Under the pieces are notes generated by a model. That model did no database searches. It saw nothing but the letters and a program-made list of their open reading frames with translations, and had not been told where the DNA came from. The position numbers were made by a program, and so were the translations under genes. DNA of 64,000 nt from Chromatiales bacterium (lineage in GTDB: Bacteria; Pseudomonadota; Gammaproteobacteria; Steroidobacterales; GCA-2729495): contig CP070671.1 of the NCBI GenBank assembly GCA_020351875.1, positions 70,910-134,909 on the forward strand, read 5' to 3'. Shown piece after piece: positions 23,492 to 32,196 of the stretch; within the stretch, counting starts at the first letter, position 1; the number at the start of each line of letters is the position of its first letter.

Positions 23492-24406
23492 TCAGGCCGC
23501 TTCGACCTTATACCCGCGACGCGGGAAATTGACCACGACCTCACCAGCCCGCCGGTCTTCACGCCGTATCCCAATGTCGTCGATGGTCAGCCGCACAAGG
23601 TCGCCCGCAACCGGGACCATGCCGTAGTCATCCGGCGACACGGTCACGCGGTCACCAGCCGACAACTGCAGCGGATCATCCGGGTCGACTTCCGCCTGCG
23701 TCTCGGTGGGCGTATCCCGTGCGACTTGCAGCGCTTGTTCGGCGTCGATTTCCGCGCGTTCGCCGTGGCCGAAGGCCGCCACCCGGTCTGCCCACGCGGC
23801 CAGTGCCTTGAAGGGGCCGAGCAGGGCTTCGATGTCCTGCACATTGCCCCGCACCATCCACACCGGGAAATACGCGAGGATGTCCGCCCAGCCTGGCTGG
23901 TCGCCGAGCAGGTACGGCCTGCCGTCGGCGAGCTGGCGATCCACCAGCGCGACATGGCTGCGCAGTTGGCCATAGAGATGCGGCAGGCTGTCGGCCAGCG
24001 TGTCGAAGTCCATGAAATTGAAGAACGCCTTGCGGTCTGCAAGCAGTGGCTCCGGAATCTCGGCGTTGGTGCCCATGGCCAGGCCGGCGCCCGGTTCGAA
24101 GAAGGCCTTGTCGCTCCACGCGGACAGTGCGAACGCGAGCCCTTCGTTGCCCCCGGGGAACAGACCGGGTTCCGGGTAGCGACGTTCGAGTTCCGCGGCG
24201 ATGCGCTGGGTATCGCAGTAGATGTCGGCGCCGATCTGCATGACCGGCGTCTTGCGATAACCGCCGGTCAGCGCCTCGAGATCCGGCTTCGGCATGATCA
24301 GTGGAATCTGCACCGACTGCCAGGCCAGGCCCTTGAAACCCAGGGCCAGCCGCGCCTTTTCCGCGAAAGGCGACAGGTCGAAATGATGCAGGATGATGTC
24401 GGCCAT
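23492..24406 (-). CDS. GST-like protein with C-terminal beta-rich extension (paralogue)
   Basis: A 304-residue paralogue of the protein at 21842: LHHFDLSPFAEKARLALGFK and GGYRKTPVMQIGADIYCDTQ in the N-terminal domain, a helical middle and an ~80-residue tail with VDPDDPLQLSAGDRVTVSPD and VVVNFPRRGYKV. It is the first gene of the leftward GST/acyl-CoA dehydrogenase operon and is divergent from the Rieske oxygenase at 24515. The 108-base gap holds the best copy of the repeated palindrome (24465), so GSTs and oxygenase are probably co-regulated. Confidence 0.82.
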   Translation of the reverse strand: MADIILHHFDLSPFAEKARLALGFKGLAWQSVQIPLIMPKPDLEALTGGYRKTPVMQIGADIYCDTQRIAAELERRYPEPGLFPGGNEGLAFALSAWSDKAFFEPGAGLAMGTNAEIPEPLLADRKAFFNFMDFDTLADSLPHLYGQLRSHVALVDRQLADGRPYLLGDQPGWADILAYFPVWMVRGNVQDIEALLGPFKALAAWADRVAAFGHGERAEIDAEQALQVARDTPTETQAEVDPDDPLQLSAGDRVTVSPDDYGMVPVAGDLVRLTIDDIGIRREDRRAGEVVVNFPRRGYKVEAA

Positions 24407-24464
24407 GGGGCTTGAGGCTGTTGGGGTTCGGGACGTTCAATCCTACGCGCGCCCCCCGAAAAAA

Positions 24465-24480
24465 AACAGTCAGGTCTGTT
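24465..24480. promoter_or_regulatory. Candidate operator palindrome, copy 2 (best dyad)
   Basis: AACAGTCAGGTCTGTT, a perfect 5-bp inverted repeat (AACAG/CTGTT) around six bases, preceded by a run of A and followed by T. It sits between the divergent GST operon and the Rieske oxygenase gene, 34 bases before the latter's ATG, where binding would block its transcription. It is the most symmetric of the copies. Confidence 0.65.
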
Positions 24481-24514
24481 TCTTATCGTCGAGGCCCTCC
24501 CTTATACTGAATTC

Positions 24515-25738
24515 ATGGGCCCCCAAGTCATGGAAAAACTGGCCTCCCGCATCGAAACGGAACGGGCCCGCCGGGAGCCGCCGGCCGGTTTTCCGGCCTT
24601 ACCGGACATCCCGCCGGGCCGTTACACCGCCCGTGACTTCCTGGCCCTGGAAGCCGAGCACCTGTGGCACAAGGCCTGGCTGTACGCTGCCCATGTCGAC
24701 GAGTTACCCGGCGCCGGCAGTTACAAACTCTGGCAACGCAACGGTTCGCCCATCGTGATCCTGCGCGACCACGATGACGACATCCGGGCCTTCTACAACA
24801 TCTGCCGGCACCGGGGCGGGCCGCTGGTTACCGCCGATGCGGGCATGCTGGACGGCGGGCTCGTCTGCAACTACCACGGCTGGACCTATAACTTGAACGG
24901 CGAGCTGGTGAACCTGCGCGACCGCCGCGACTTCATTGGCCTGGACCCGGGTTGCCGCAACCTGGTCCCCGTTCGCTGCGAACGCCTTGGTAACTGGATA
25001 TTCGTTACCGAAGACCCGGACGCGCCGGCGCTGGCGGATTACCTCGGGCCCGTGCACGACTATTTCACTGCGCTGCCGATCGACAACCTGCGCCTGGTTA
25101 GCCACGAGACCTTCGAAGTGAAGTGCAACGTGAAGCTGCTGCTGGAAGGTTTTCTCGAGGTCTACCACCTGAAGAACGTGCACGGCGGCACCGTCGACCG
25201 GTTTCTCGATTACCACGGCACCACCATCACGCTGTTCCAGCACGGCCACTCGCTGATGCTGAGCCCGAACCGTCGAGCCGACTGGGTGGACCCCGGCACA
25301 CGCGGTTTGCCGGAAATGCCCGGCACCACGGACTTCGACCGGCAGAACAGCCCGAGCTTCAACATCTTTCCGAACCTGGTGACCCCGGTGGCACCGGCCG
25401 GCCTGCCGTTCAACGTGCTGTGGCCGCAGACGGCCGACACCGCCCTGTTGGAAGTCACCTGGTTTGCACCGGACGACCCGGATAAGCGCGACGAAGACGT
25501 CTGGACCAGGCGGCGTTCGAACTACAATCGGATCCTCGGCGAAGACCTGCCGCTGGTGGAGAAAATCCAGGTCGCGATGGACTCGCCGGGCGCCAGGGGC
25601 GTGCCGCTCAGCTACCAGGAACGGCGCATCTATCACTGGCACGCGGAACTGGATCAGCGGATCGGTGCCGAGCGTATCCCCGAGTCGCTGCGCGTGGCAC
25701 CTTTGCTCAACGAATGGACGGAGACCGGCTGGACATGA
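24515..25738 (+). CDS. Rieske non-haem iron oxygenase, alpha subunit
   Basis: A 407-residue ring-hydroxylating oxygenase subunit. The Rieske centre is CRHRGG...CNYHGW at about residues 95-120, and the mononuclear iron site is in EGFLEVYHLKNVH (His-x4-His) near residue 215. Length and motifs suit terminal oxygenases of the KshA/carnitine/choline and aromatic-ring groups. Start ATG 24515; a second ATG five codons later is possible. Its stop overlaps the start of the HMG-CoA-synthase-like gene (25735-25738). Electrons may come from the ferredoxin at 2748. No beta-subunit gene is nearby, so an alpha-only (homotrimer) enzyme is likely. Confidence 0.9.
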   Translation: MGPQVMEKLASRIETERARREPPAGFPALPDIPPGRYTARDFLALEAEHLWHKAWLYAAHVDELPGAGSYKLWQRNGSPIVILRDHDDDIRAFYNICRHRGGPLVTADAGMLDGGLVCNYHGWTYNLNGELVNLRDRRDFIGLDPGCRNLVPVRCERLGNWIFVTEDPDAPALADYLGPVHDYFTALPIDNLRLVSHETFEVKCNVKLLLEGFLEVYHLKNVHGGTVDRFLDYHGTTITLFQHGHSLMLSPNRRADWVDPGTRGLPEMPGTTDFDRQNSPSFNIFPNLVTPVAPAGLPFNVLWPQTADTALLEVTWFAPDDPDKRDEDVWTRRRSNYNRILGEDLPLVEKIQVAMDSPGARGVPLSYQERRIYHWHAELDQRIGAERIPESLRVAPLLNEWTETGWT

Positions 25739-27177
25739 GTGAACGCGGCATCCTGGCCTATGGCGCCTATATCCCGCAGCGGCGCCTGCCGCGCAAGGTC
25801 ATTGCCGACGCCATGGCCTGGGCCAGCCCGTCCCTGAAAGCGCAGGGGAAGGGCGAACGGGCGGTTCGCGCGTGGGACGAAGACAGCCTGACCATGGCCG
25901 TGGAAGCGGCCCGGGACTGTCGGCTGGACGGCCTCGACGCGCCCGCCAACCTGGTTCTCGCGTCCACGACCCTGCCCTTCGCCGACCGTGACAACGCCGC
26001 GGTGATCGCCGAGGCCCTGCACTTTGACGAGCACATCAGCACGCTGGATGTGTCTGCGTCACAGCGCGCGGGCACTGCGGCGCTGGCCGGCGCACTGCAG
26101 AAAGATGCATCGTCCCTGCTGCTGGCAGCCGACTGCCGGGACGCGAAACCGGCCAGCGGGCTGGAAATGCAAACCGGCCACGCGGCGGCGGCGCTGTTTA
26201 TCGGCAACGGCGGGCCGTTGCTGGCACGTTGCATCGGCCAGCGGTCCATCAGCCGCGACCTAGTGGACCACTACCGCGCACAGGGCGAACGTTTCGATTA
26301 CGTGCTGGACGACCGCTGGCTGCGCGACGAAGGTTTTTTCAAGATCATCCCGGAAACCGTGCGCGCGTTGCTGACCGACACCGGCACGGAAGCGGCGGCG
26401 ATCGATCACGCGATTTTTCCGTGCCCGAAACGCGTGGCTGCGCGCCTGGCCAAGGTGCTGGGCCTGGCCGAGACCGCGCCGGGCGATGACCTGGCGGCGA
26501 ACTGCGGTCACACCGGTGCCGCCCACGCGCTGTTGCTGTTCGCACAAACCCTGCAACAGGCCAAGCCCGGTGCAAAGATCCTGCTGGTGGGCTTCGGGCA
26601 GGGCGCCGACGCATTCCTGTTCGAAACCACGCCGAAACTTGCCGACTACACGCCGCGGCTGGGCGTGGCCGGCCACCTTGCCCGGCGCCAGGAAGAGACG
26701 AGTTACCTCCGCTACCTGGCACAGCAGGGCAGCGTGAACGTGGACTGGGGTCACCGGGCCGAGTTCGACAACCGCACCGCAATGACCGCGTTTTATCGCA
26801 ACCGCGACAGCATCACCGGTTTCGCGGGAGGCCGCTGCCAGGAGTGCTGCACGGTGCAGTTCCCGCAAACGAAAATCTGCGTGAACCCGGACTGCCAGGC
26901 AAACGACAGCCAGGTAGCGATTTCCTTGTCGGGCGTGCGCGGCGAGGTGAAATCCTTCACGGAAGACTGGCTGGCGATCAGCACGAACCCGCCCCTGCAG
27001 TACGGCAATGTCGAACTGGAAGGTGGCGGCAACATCTTCATGGAGTTCACGGACTGCGAACCGGGCAGCCTGACCGTTGGCGCACCGGTGGAAATGCGTT
27101 TTCGAATCAAAGATGTAGACAAGCGGCGGCGTTTCACCCGCTACTTCTGGAAAGCCAAGACAATGCAGGAGTCGTAA
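25735..27177 (+). CDS. HMG-CoA-synthase-like thiolase-fold protein fused to DUF35, active-site Cys replaced
   Basis: About 480 residues. Residues 1 to ~340 follow the KAS III / HMG-CoA synthase layout (ILAYGAYIPQRRLPRKVIAD, ASTTLPFADRDN, NCGHTGAAHALLL, GFGQGADAFLFE). At the motif where HMG-CoA synthase has its nucleophilic Cys before AGTAAL, this protein has Gln110 (DVSASQRAGTAAL). After about residue 365 comes a zinc hook (CQECCTVQFPQTKICVNPDC) and an OB-fold, i.e. a DUF35 domain. It is followed 3 bases later by a complete thiolase, recalling the archaeal HMG-CoA synthase/thiolase/DUF35 channelling complex. It may be a non-acylating scaffold or a decarboxylase or lyase. Confidence 0.8.
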   Translation: MSERGILAYGAYIPQRRLPRKVIADAMAWASPSLKAQGKGERAVRAWDEDSLTMAVEAARDCRLDGLDAPANLVLASTTLPFADRDNAAVIAEALHFDEHISTLDVSASQRAGTAALAGALQKDASSLLLAADCRDAKPASGLEMQTGHAAAALFIGNGGPLLARCIGQRSISRDLVDHYRAQGERFDYVLDDRWLRDEGFFKIIPETVRALLTDTGTEAAAIDHAIFPCPKRVAARLAKVLGLAETAPGDDLAANCGHTGAAHALLLFAQTLQQAKPGAKILLVGFGQGADAFLFETTPKLADYTPRLGVAGHLARRQEETSYLRYLAQQGSVNVDWGHRAEFDNRTAMTAFYRNRDSITGFAGGRCQECCTVQFPQTKICVNPDCQANDSQVAISLSGVRGEVKSFTEDWLAISTNPPLQYGNVELEGGGNIFMEFTDCEPGSLTVGAPVEMRFRIKDVDKRRRFTRYFWKAKTMQES

Positions 27178-27180
27178 CCG

Positions 27181-28380
27181 ATGGCCACGGGAATCAAGGA
27201 CAAGGTGGCGATACTTGGCATGGGTTGCACCACGTTCGGCGAACGCTGGGACGCCGGGGCGGAAGACCTGATGCAGGAAGCCTTCGCGGAGGCGCTGGAC
27301 GACGCCGGCATCGAACGCGACCAGATCGACGCCGGCTGGCTCGGCGTGTTTTACGACGAGCAGAGCCTCGGCAAATCGGCGATCCCGCTGTCGATGACGC
27401 TGCGGCTGCCGAATATTCCGGTCACCCGCGTGGAAAACCTGTGCGCGACGGGGTCGGAAGCGATGCGTGGGGCGGTGTACGCAGTGGCCGCCGGCGCGTG
27501 CGACATTGCGCTGGCGCTGGGCGTGGAGAAACTGAAGGACACGGGTTATGCCGGCCTGCCGGAGCGCACGAAGGGCAGCTTCGACGACCTGTGGATGCCG
27601 GGCTACACCGCGCCGGGCGCCTTTGCCCAGCTCGCGAGCGCGTACGCGACGCGCGCGGGCATTACGATGACCGACCTGAAACAGGCCATGGCCCATGTTT
27701 CCTGGAAGAGCCACCAGAACGGCGCGCTGAACCCGAAGGCGCACCTGCGCCGGCCCATTACCATCGAGCAGGCGCTGAACGCGCCGATGGTCGCAAAACC
27801 ACTGGGTCTCTATGACTGCTGCGGGGTCTCCGACGGTGCTGCGTGCGCGATCGTGACCACACCGGAAATTGCCCGCAGTCTCGGCAAGCAGGACCTGGTC
27901 ACTGTGAAGGCGATGCAGCTCGCAGCGAGTAATGGCGTGGAGGCCGGCCATGCATCGTGGGACGGCAGCTACACGATGACGACCCGCAAGGCCGCGGAGC
28001 GCGCCTACGCAGAAGCCGGCATCGACAATCCGCGCAAGGAACTCGACCTAGTGGAAGTGCACGACTGCTTTTCCGTCACCGAACTCATCCTGATGGAGGA
28101 TCTCGGGCTGTCTGCAGAGGGCGCGGCGCCAAAGGACATTTTGGATGGCGTGTACGACCGCGACGGCGACATGCCGTGCCAGGTGGACGGGGGGCTGAAG
28201 TGCTTCGGCCACCCGATCGGCGCGTCGGGCCTGCGCATGGCCTACGAAATTTACTCGCAACTGCTGGGCCGCGCCGACCAGCGCCAGCTCGACACGCCGT
28301 CGCTCGGACTCACCCACAACCTCGGCGGGATACCCAACCGCAACATCGCCAGCATCGCCGTGTACGGCCTGGCCGGCTGA
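27181..28380 (+). CDS. Thiolase (SCP2/acetyl-CoA acetyltransferase-like)
   Basis: A 399-residue thiolase-superfamily enzyme. It keeps the nucleophilic Cys in ENLCATGSEAM (near residue 87), the HDCFSVTELI motif and the C-terminal CFGHPIGASGLR with the second catalytic Cys and His. It is therefore competent for thiolysis or condensation, unlike the thiolase-fold proteins at 15538 and 25735. It follows the Cys-less HMG-CoA-synthase/DUF35 protein by 3 bases; the DUF35 domain of that protein may bind this enzyme. Release of acetyl- or propionyl-CoA from a 3-ketoacyl-CoA is the probable reaction. Confidence 0.88.
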   Translation: MATGIKDKVAILGMGCTTFGERWDAGAEDLMQEAFAEALDDAGIERDQIDAGWLGVFYDEQSLGKSAIPLSMTLRLPNIPVTRVENLCATGSEAMRGAVYAVAAGACDIALALGVEKLKDTGYAGLPERTKGSFDDLWMPGYTAPGAFAQLASAYATRAGITMTDLKQAMAHVSWKSHQNGALNPKAHLRRPITIEQALNAPMVAKPLGLYDCCGVSDGAACAIVTTPEIARSLGKQDLVTVKAMQLAASNGVEAGHASWDGSYTMTTRKAAERAYAEAGIDNPRKELDLVEVHDCFSVTELILMEDLGLSAEGAAPKDILDGVYDRDGDMPCQVDGGLKCFGHPIGASGLRMAYEIYSQLLGRADQRQLDTPSLGLTHNLGGIPNRNIASIAVYGLAG

Positions 28381-28397
28381 CACGCAGGAGGTCAACG

Positions 28398-28964
28398 ATG
28401 GCCAACACACCTTTCAACAGGATTCCGCGCAACGAACTCCCGAAAGAATTCGGGCTGGCCTGGGACACGCTGAACGGACTGACCGGCGAACCCACCTTCG
28501 TCGAGGTCTTCGCCCAGGCCCCCGACGTGCTGCGCTTCGTGATGAACGACTTTTACGCGAACCTGTTCTTCAGTGGCCAGGTGGATCAGCGCTACAAGCA
28601 GCTCGCGAGGTTGAAATTGTCGCTGGTACACGGGTGCCGCACCTGCAACAAGCAGAACGTGCCCGGCGCGCTGGAAGCCGGCATCAGCCAGGCACAGGTC
28701 GATGCGATGGACGACTACGAGAACGGACCGTTCACCGACGCCGAGAAAGCGGTGTTACAACTCGCCGACCAGATGGTGCTGACGAACAATGACGGCAACA
28801 TCGACGAGGCGCTCTATGCTCGGCTGGCCGCGCACTTCAGCGACGCAGAGATCTGCGAACTCGGCACGGTGATGGCCGTGATCGCCGGCATGGCGAAGCT
28901 GTCTTTCCTGATGCACCTGGTGGAGCGGGAAGACTATTGCCCGATTGGTGCCGACGCGGCCTGA
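28398..28964 (+). CDS. Carboxymuconolactone decarboxylase / AhpD-like protein
   Basis: About 188 residues of an all-helical CMD-family protein. The redox CxxC motif is CRTCNKQN, preceded by YKQLARLKLSLVHG, as in AhpD-like proteins; the C-terminal helices (DAEICELGTVMAVIAGMAK) match the family core. A strong site (CAGGAGG) lies 8 bases before the ATG at 28398. It is the last gene of the Rieske/HMG-synthase-like/thiolase operon. CMD proteins either decarboxylate lactones or act in peroxide defence; the CxxC here favours a redox role, but neither is proven. Confidence 0.84.
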   Translation: MANTPFNRIPRNELPKEFGLAWDTLNGLTGEPTFVEVFAQAPDVLRFVMNDFYANLFFSGQVDQRYKQLARLKLSLVHGCRTCNKQNVPGALEAGISQAQVDAMDDYENGPFTDAEKAVLQLADQMVLTNNDGNIDEALYARLAAHFSDAEICELGTVMAVIAGMAKLSFLMHLVEREDYCPIGADAA

Positions 28965-29075
28965 GGTGGTTCGAACTCGGTTTGCATTGAGTCGATTGTG
29001 ATGTAATCAAAGGATAGATAACGACAGACATCCCTTCCGGAGCAGCCGGGTAACTGGCTGGATAAATCTCAACAA

Positions 29076-30089
29076 ATGCAGGGCCAAATAAGAAAATACC
29101 TGCCGCCTTTAACTGCGATTCTTCTTGGATTCTTAGTCGCATTGGTGTTGGCTGAGGTCTCGGTGCGCATATTTTTCCCGCACTCCCGAGATCACGTCAT
29201 GCCGGGGCAGTTGTTCCGCATGGACCCGGACCTGGGGTGGAGCCTTAGAAATGGCACAAACGGGCAACATCAAACCAGGCTCTTCGACGTCGAATATCGG
29301 GTCAACGCATTTGGTTATCGCGACCGTGAGCGAGAGAGGAGCAAGAAGCCCGGAGTGAAGCGCGTTTTTCTTTACGGGGACTCCCAGGCTTTCGGCTGGG
29401 GCCTGCCAATGGAGGGCAGGTATTCGAACCTGCTCGAAAATCGTATCGCCAATGTGGAAATCTGGAATTTGGCGGTCCCGGGGTACGGACTCGATCAAGA
29501 GCTCCTGTCCTTCGAGCGAGATGCGAAGCAGTTTGCACCGGACCTGGTGCTATTTTTCGCCTCTCGGGACACGCTCCCTCGAACGCGGCACAGAATCAAA
29601 TACTACAAGTACAAGCCCCAATTCCTTGTGGATGACTCTGGCGCATTGACGTTGATCCCGGTACCGGCAACCGGTCGGCTGGTCTCCGATTTCCTGTATC
29701 GGCTCATAGGGTGGTCATACCTGCCATATTTCGTAGAGAGACGCCTGAAGATCCTGAAGTCGAAACTGCAGACGGAAAAACGCCAGGAACGAGTATTCGG
29801 AACGTCGAGGAAACTCAACGAGCGAATCTTGTTGAGGGCCAGGGATGCAGCAGATGCGAGCGGAATACCCATGGCCATAGTGAGTCCCGCACCCGTTGCC
29901 GAAAGATATGGCTTGGAAGCCTTCTGCAACGAGCAGGGAATCGGCTTGTTGCGCTACGAACTGAATGGCTCGAAGGATGACTGGGTGCTGGGCCCAACCG
30001 ACCATCACTACAATCGTCGAGCGAGTGAGGCGATAGCCGATCAAATCGAGCCTCAGCTGAGAATGCTGCTAGCGTCTGGGCGCGAATAA
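29076..30089 (+). CDS. Membrane-anchored SGNH/GDSL-like hydrolase
   Basis: A 337-residue protein. Residues 8-30 are one hydrophobic segment (YLPPLTAILLGFLVALVLAE), after which the chain is predicted to be periplasmic. The block I motif is YGDSQAFGWG near residue 98, with the candidate Ser, block III-like LAVPGYGLDQ follows, and DHHYN near residue 318 supplies the Asp-x-x-His pair. Such proteins are often esterases or acetyl-transfer partners for glycans. Base composition is visibly less GC-rich than in the flanking operons, so recent acquisition is possible. It stands alone, with 111 bases of unremarkable sequence before it. Confidence 0.75.
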   Translation: MQGQIRKYLPPLTAILLGFLVALVLAEVSVRIFFPHSRDHVMPGQLFRMDPDLGWSLRNGTNGQHQTRLFDVEYRVNAFGYRDRERERSKKPGVKRVFLYGDSQAFGWGLPMEGRYSNLLENRIANVEIWNLAVPGYGLDQELLSFERDAKQFAPDLVLFFASRDTLPRTRHRIKYYKYKPQFLVDDSGALTLIPVPATGRLVSDFLYRLIGWSYLPYFVERRLKILKSKLQTEKRQERVFGTSRKLNERILLRARDAADASGIPMAIVSPAPVAERYGLEAFCNEQGIGLLRYELNGSKDDWVLGPTDHHYNRRASEAIADQIEPQLRMLLASGRE

Positions 30090-30114
30090 CGAACGACCGT
30101 ATTCGGATCCTGAA

Positions 30115-30642
30115 ATGGCGCATAACCTCGATATCCGCGAAAGCAGACGCGACGATTCGGCTGCGATCGAGTCACTCTATCCGGAGGCGTTCCCGGACGA
30201 GAATCTGCTGCCCCTCGTACGAGACCTGTTGAATGACGCAGTCGTCGCCATATCACTCGTCGGGACGATTGACACACAGATTGTAGGACACGCGATCTTC
30301 ACCAAGTGTGGCGTGGTCGGACATCGGTGTAACGCTGCGCTGCTCGGGCCGCTCGCTGTCGCGCCAGCGTGGCAAAGACAGGGCATCGGCAGTGCAATCG
30401 TGCGCGCCGGTTTACTACGGCTCCAGGCTGCGAACGTCAATCAAGTCTATGTGCTGGGCGACCCCGCCTATTACGGTCGCCTCGGGTTTGTTAAAGGGTG
30501 TTCGGTTGAGCCCCCGTTTCCGTTACCGGCTGAATGGGATGGCGCGTGGCAGTCCCAAATATTGGGCGATACCAGGACGCCGTGTGCGGGAAGACTATCC
30601 GTGCCACCGCAGTGGCTTCAGCCCGCCCTGTGGGCTCCATGA
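30115..30642 (+). CDS. GNAT-family N-acetyltransferase
   Basis: A 175-residue acetyltransferase resembling the COG3153 group. The acetyl-CoA-binding motif is LGPLAVAPAWQRQGIGSAIV (Q/R-x-x-G-x-G/A type) near residue 85, and the VYVLGDPAYYGRLGFVKG segment, with the Tyr general acid, is characteristic of these predicted acyltransferases. It starts 25 bases after the SGNH gene and may be cotranscribed. The substrate is unknown; the family includes small-molecule and amino-group acetylases. It belongs to the mixed accessory patch at 29-33.6 kb. Confidence 0.87.
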   Translation: MAHNLDIRESRRDDSAAIESLYPEAFPDENLLPLVRDLLNDAVVAISLVGTIDTQIVGHAIFTKCGVVGHRCNAALLGPLAVAPAWQRQGIGSAIVRAGLLRLQAANVNQVYVLGDPAYYGRLGFVKGCSVEPPFPLPAEWDGAWQSQILGDTRTPCAGRLSVPPQWLQPALWAP

Positions 30643-30773
30643 TGAATCTCCGGTCTGGAACTCAGCAAAGACCCTGCGGATAACTACCCGATCTGGGGCA
30701 GCCGCTTCTAGACGCTGCCGCCTGATGCGAGGCGACGGACAACGCACCACGCGCTTCGCGTACCATTGGCGCG

Positions 30774-32126
30774 ATGGTCACGACGAGCTTTGTGCGGGTG
30801 CTCGGCCGCCGCGAGGTCATCACCCTCGCCTTCGGCGCCATGATCGGCTGGAGCTGGGTACTGTTGACCGGCGACTGGCTGACGCGCGCCGGTACGCTGG
30901 GCACGCTGTTGGCCTTCATCATCGGCGGCACGGCTGTGGTGTTCATCGGCCTGACCTACGCGGAACTGGCCTCGGCCATGCCGCTGGCCGGCGGTGAGCA
31001 CGTGTATACGCAGCGCGCCTTCGGCCGCACGCCGTCTTTCATCTGCACCTGGGCCCTGCTGATGGGTTATCTGACGGTGCCGACCTTCGAGGCCGTGGCG
31101 CTGCCGACCGCGGCCGAATACCTGTTCCCGGCCATGAAGACCGGCTACCTGTGGACCGTTGGCGGTTCCGATGTCTACGTCAGCTTCGTGATCGTCGGCG
31201 TGGTCAGCACCGCCGTGATGACTGCAATCAATATCGTTGGCATTCGTGTCGCAGCGTTCATCCAGGGCGTGGTTACGACGCTGTTCTTCGTGATCGGCCT
31301 GTTTTTTCTCACCGGCGCCTTCAGCAGCGGCAGTGCCGCGAATACCGAGCCGCTGCTGATCGGCGGCGCGGCCGGCACGCTGGGCGTGCTGATGATGGTG
31401 CCGACTCTGCTGGTGGGCTTCGACGTGATCCCGCAATCTGCAGAGGAGATCGATCTGCCGTTCCAGGAAATCGGCAAGCTGCTGGTCATCAGCGTCGCGT
31501 TTGCCGTGCTGTGGTATCTGCTGGTGTCGCTGGGCGTGGCGCTGGCGTTATCGCCGGAGCTGCGCGCGACGTCGACCATGGCCACCGCGGACGCGACCGC
31601 CGCAGCCTGGGGTGGGCAATGGGCCGGCGATCTGCTGGTGATCGGCGGCATTGGCGGCATTCTCACCAGCTGGAACGCGTTTATCGTCGGCGGCAGCCGC
31701 GTGCTCTACGCGCTGGGGCACTCGGGCATGCTGCCGCCGGCCTTCGCCGACCTTCACCCGCGCTTTCGCACGCCCTGGAAGGCGGTGCTGTTCATTGGCG
31801 TACTGGCGGGCATCGCGCCGCTGTTCGGCCGCACCATCCTGATCTGGCTGATCGACGCCGGCAGCTTCGCGATCGTGATCGCCTACACGATGGTCGCCGC
31901 TGCGTTCCTGCTGCTCAGGGCACGCGAACCCGACATGCCGCGCCCCTTCCGCGTGCCGGCGGGCCGCACGGTCGGCTGGATCGCGTTGCTGTTGTCCGGC
32001 GGCCTGTTCGCGCTCTACCTGCCGTGGAGCCCGTCGGCGCTGATCTGGCCCTGGGAATGGGCCATGGTGCTGGGCTGGGCACTGCTCGGCGCGGTGTTCT
32101 ACCGTCGCAAGCCGGGTGCAGGCTGA
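30774..32126 (+). CDS. APC-family amino acid permease
   Basis: A 450-residue integral membrane transporter with about 12 hydrophobic segments. The first segment has ITLAFGAMIGWSWVLLTGDW, the GxG-like unwound helix of APC carriers, and SAMPLAGGEHVYTQRAFG follows, matching the consensus of this superfamily. The substrate is probably an amino acid or amine with proton or sodium coupling; it cannot be specified. There is no operon partner: the upstream 131 bases show no clear promoter and the downstream gene begins 70 bases later. Confidence 0.87.
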   Translation: MVTTSFVRVLGRREVITLAFGAMIGWSWVLLTGDWLTRAGTLGTLLAFIIGGTAVVFIGLTYAELASAMPLAGGEHVYTQRAFGRTPSFICTWALLMGYLTVPTFEAVALPTAAEYLFPAMKTGYLWTVGGSDVYVSFVIVGVVSTAVMTAINIVGIRVAAFIQGVVTTLFFVIGLFFLTGAFSSGSAANTEPLLIGGAAGTLGVLMMVPTLLVGFDVIPQSAEEIDLPFQEIGKLLVISVAFAVLWYLLVSLGVALALSPELRATSTMATADATAAAWGGQWAGDLLVIGGIGGILTSWNAFIVGGSRVLYALGHSGMLPPAFADLHPRFRTPWKAVLFIGVLAGIAPLFGRTILIWLIDAGSFAIVIAYTMVAAAFLLLRAREPDMPRPFRVPAGRTVGWIALLLSGGLFALYLPWSPSALIWPWEWAMVLGWALLGAVFYRRKPGAG

Positions 32127-32196
32127 GCCCCGGGCCCCTAAAGATTCCGGGCCGCAGGCCGATATCTATAGGGGACAAAACGCAGGGGCACACCCC

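Noticed and set aside
25735..28380. Mevalonate pathway HMG-CoA synthase and acetoacetyl-CoA thiolase
   Set aside because: The synthase lacks the catalytic Cys and the genes lie in a Rieske oxygenase operon, with no HMG-CoA reductase or kinase genes present.
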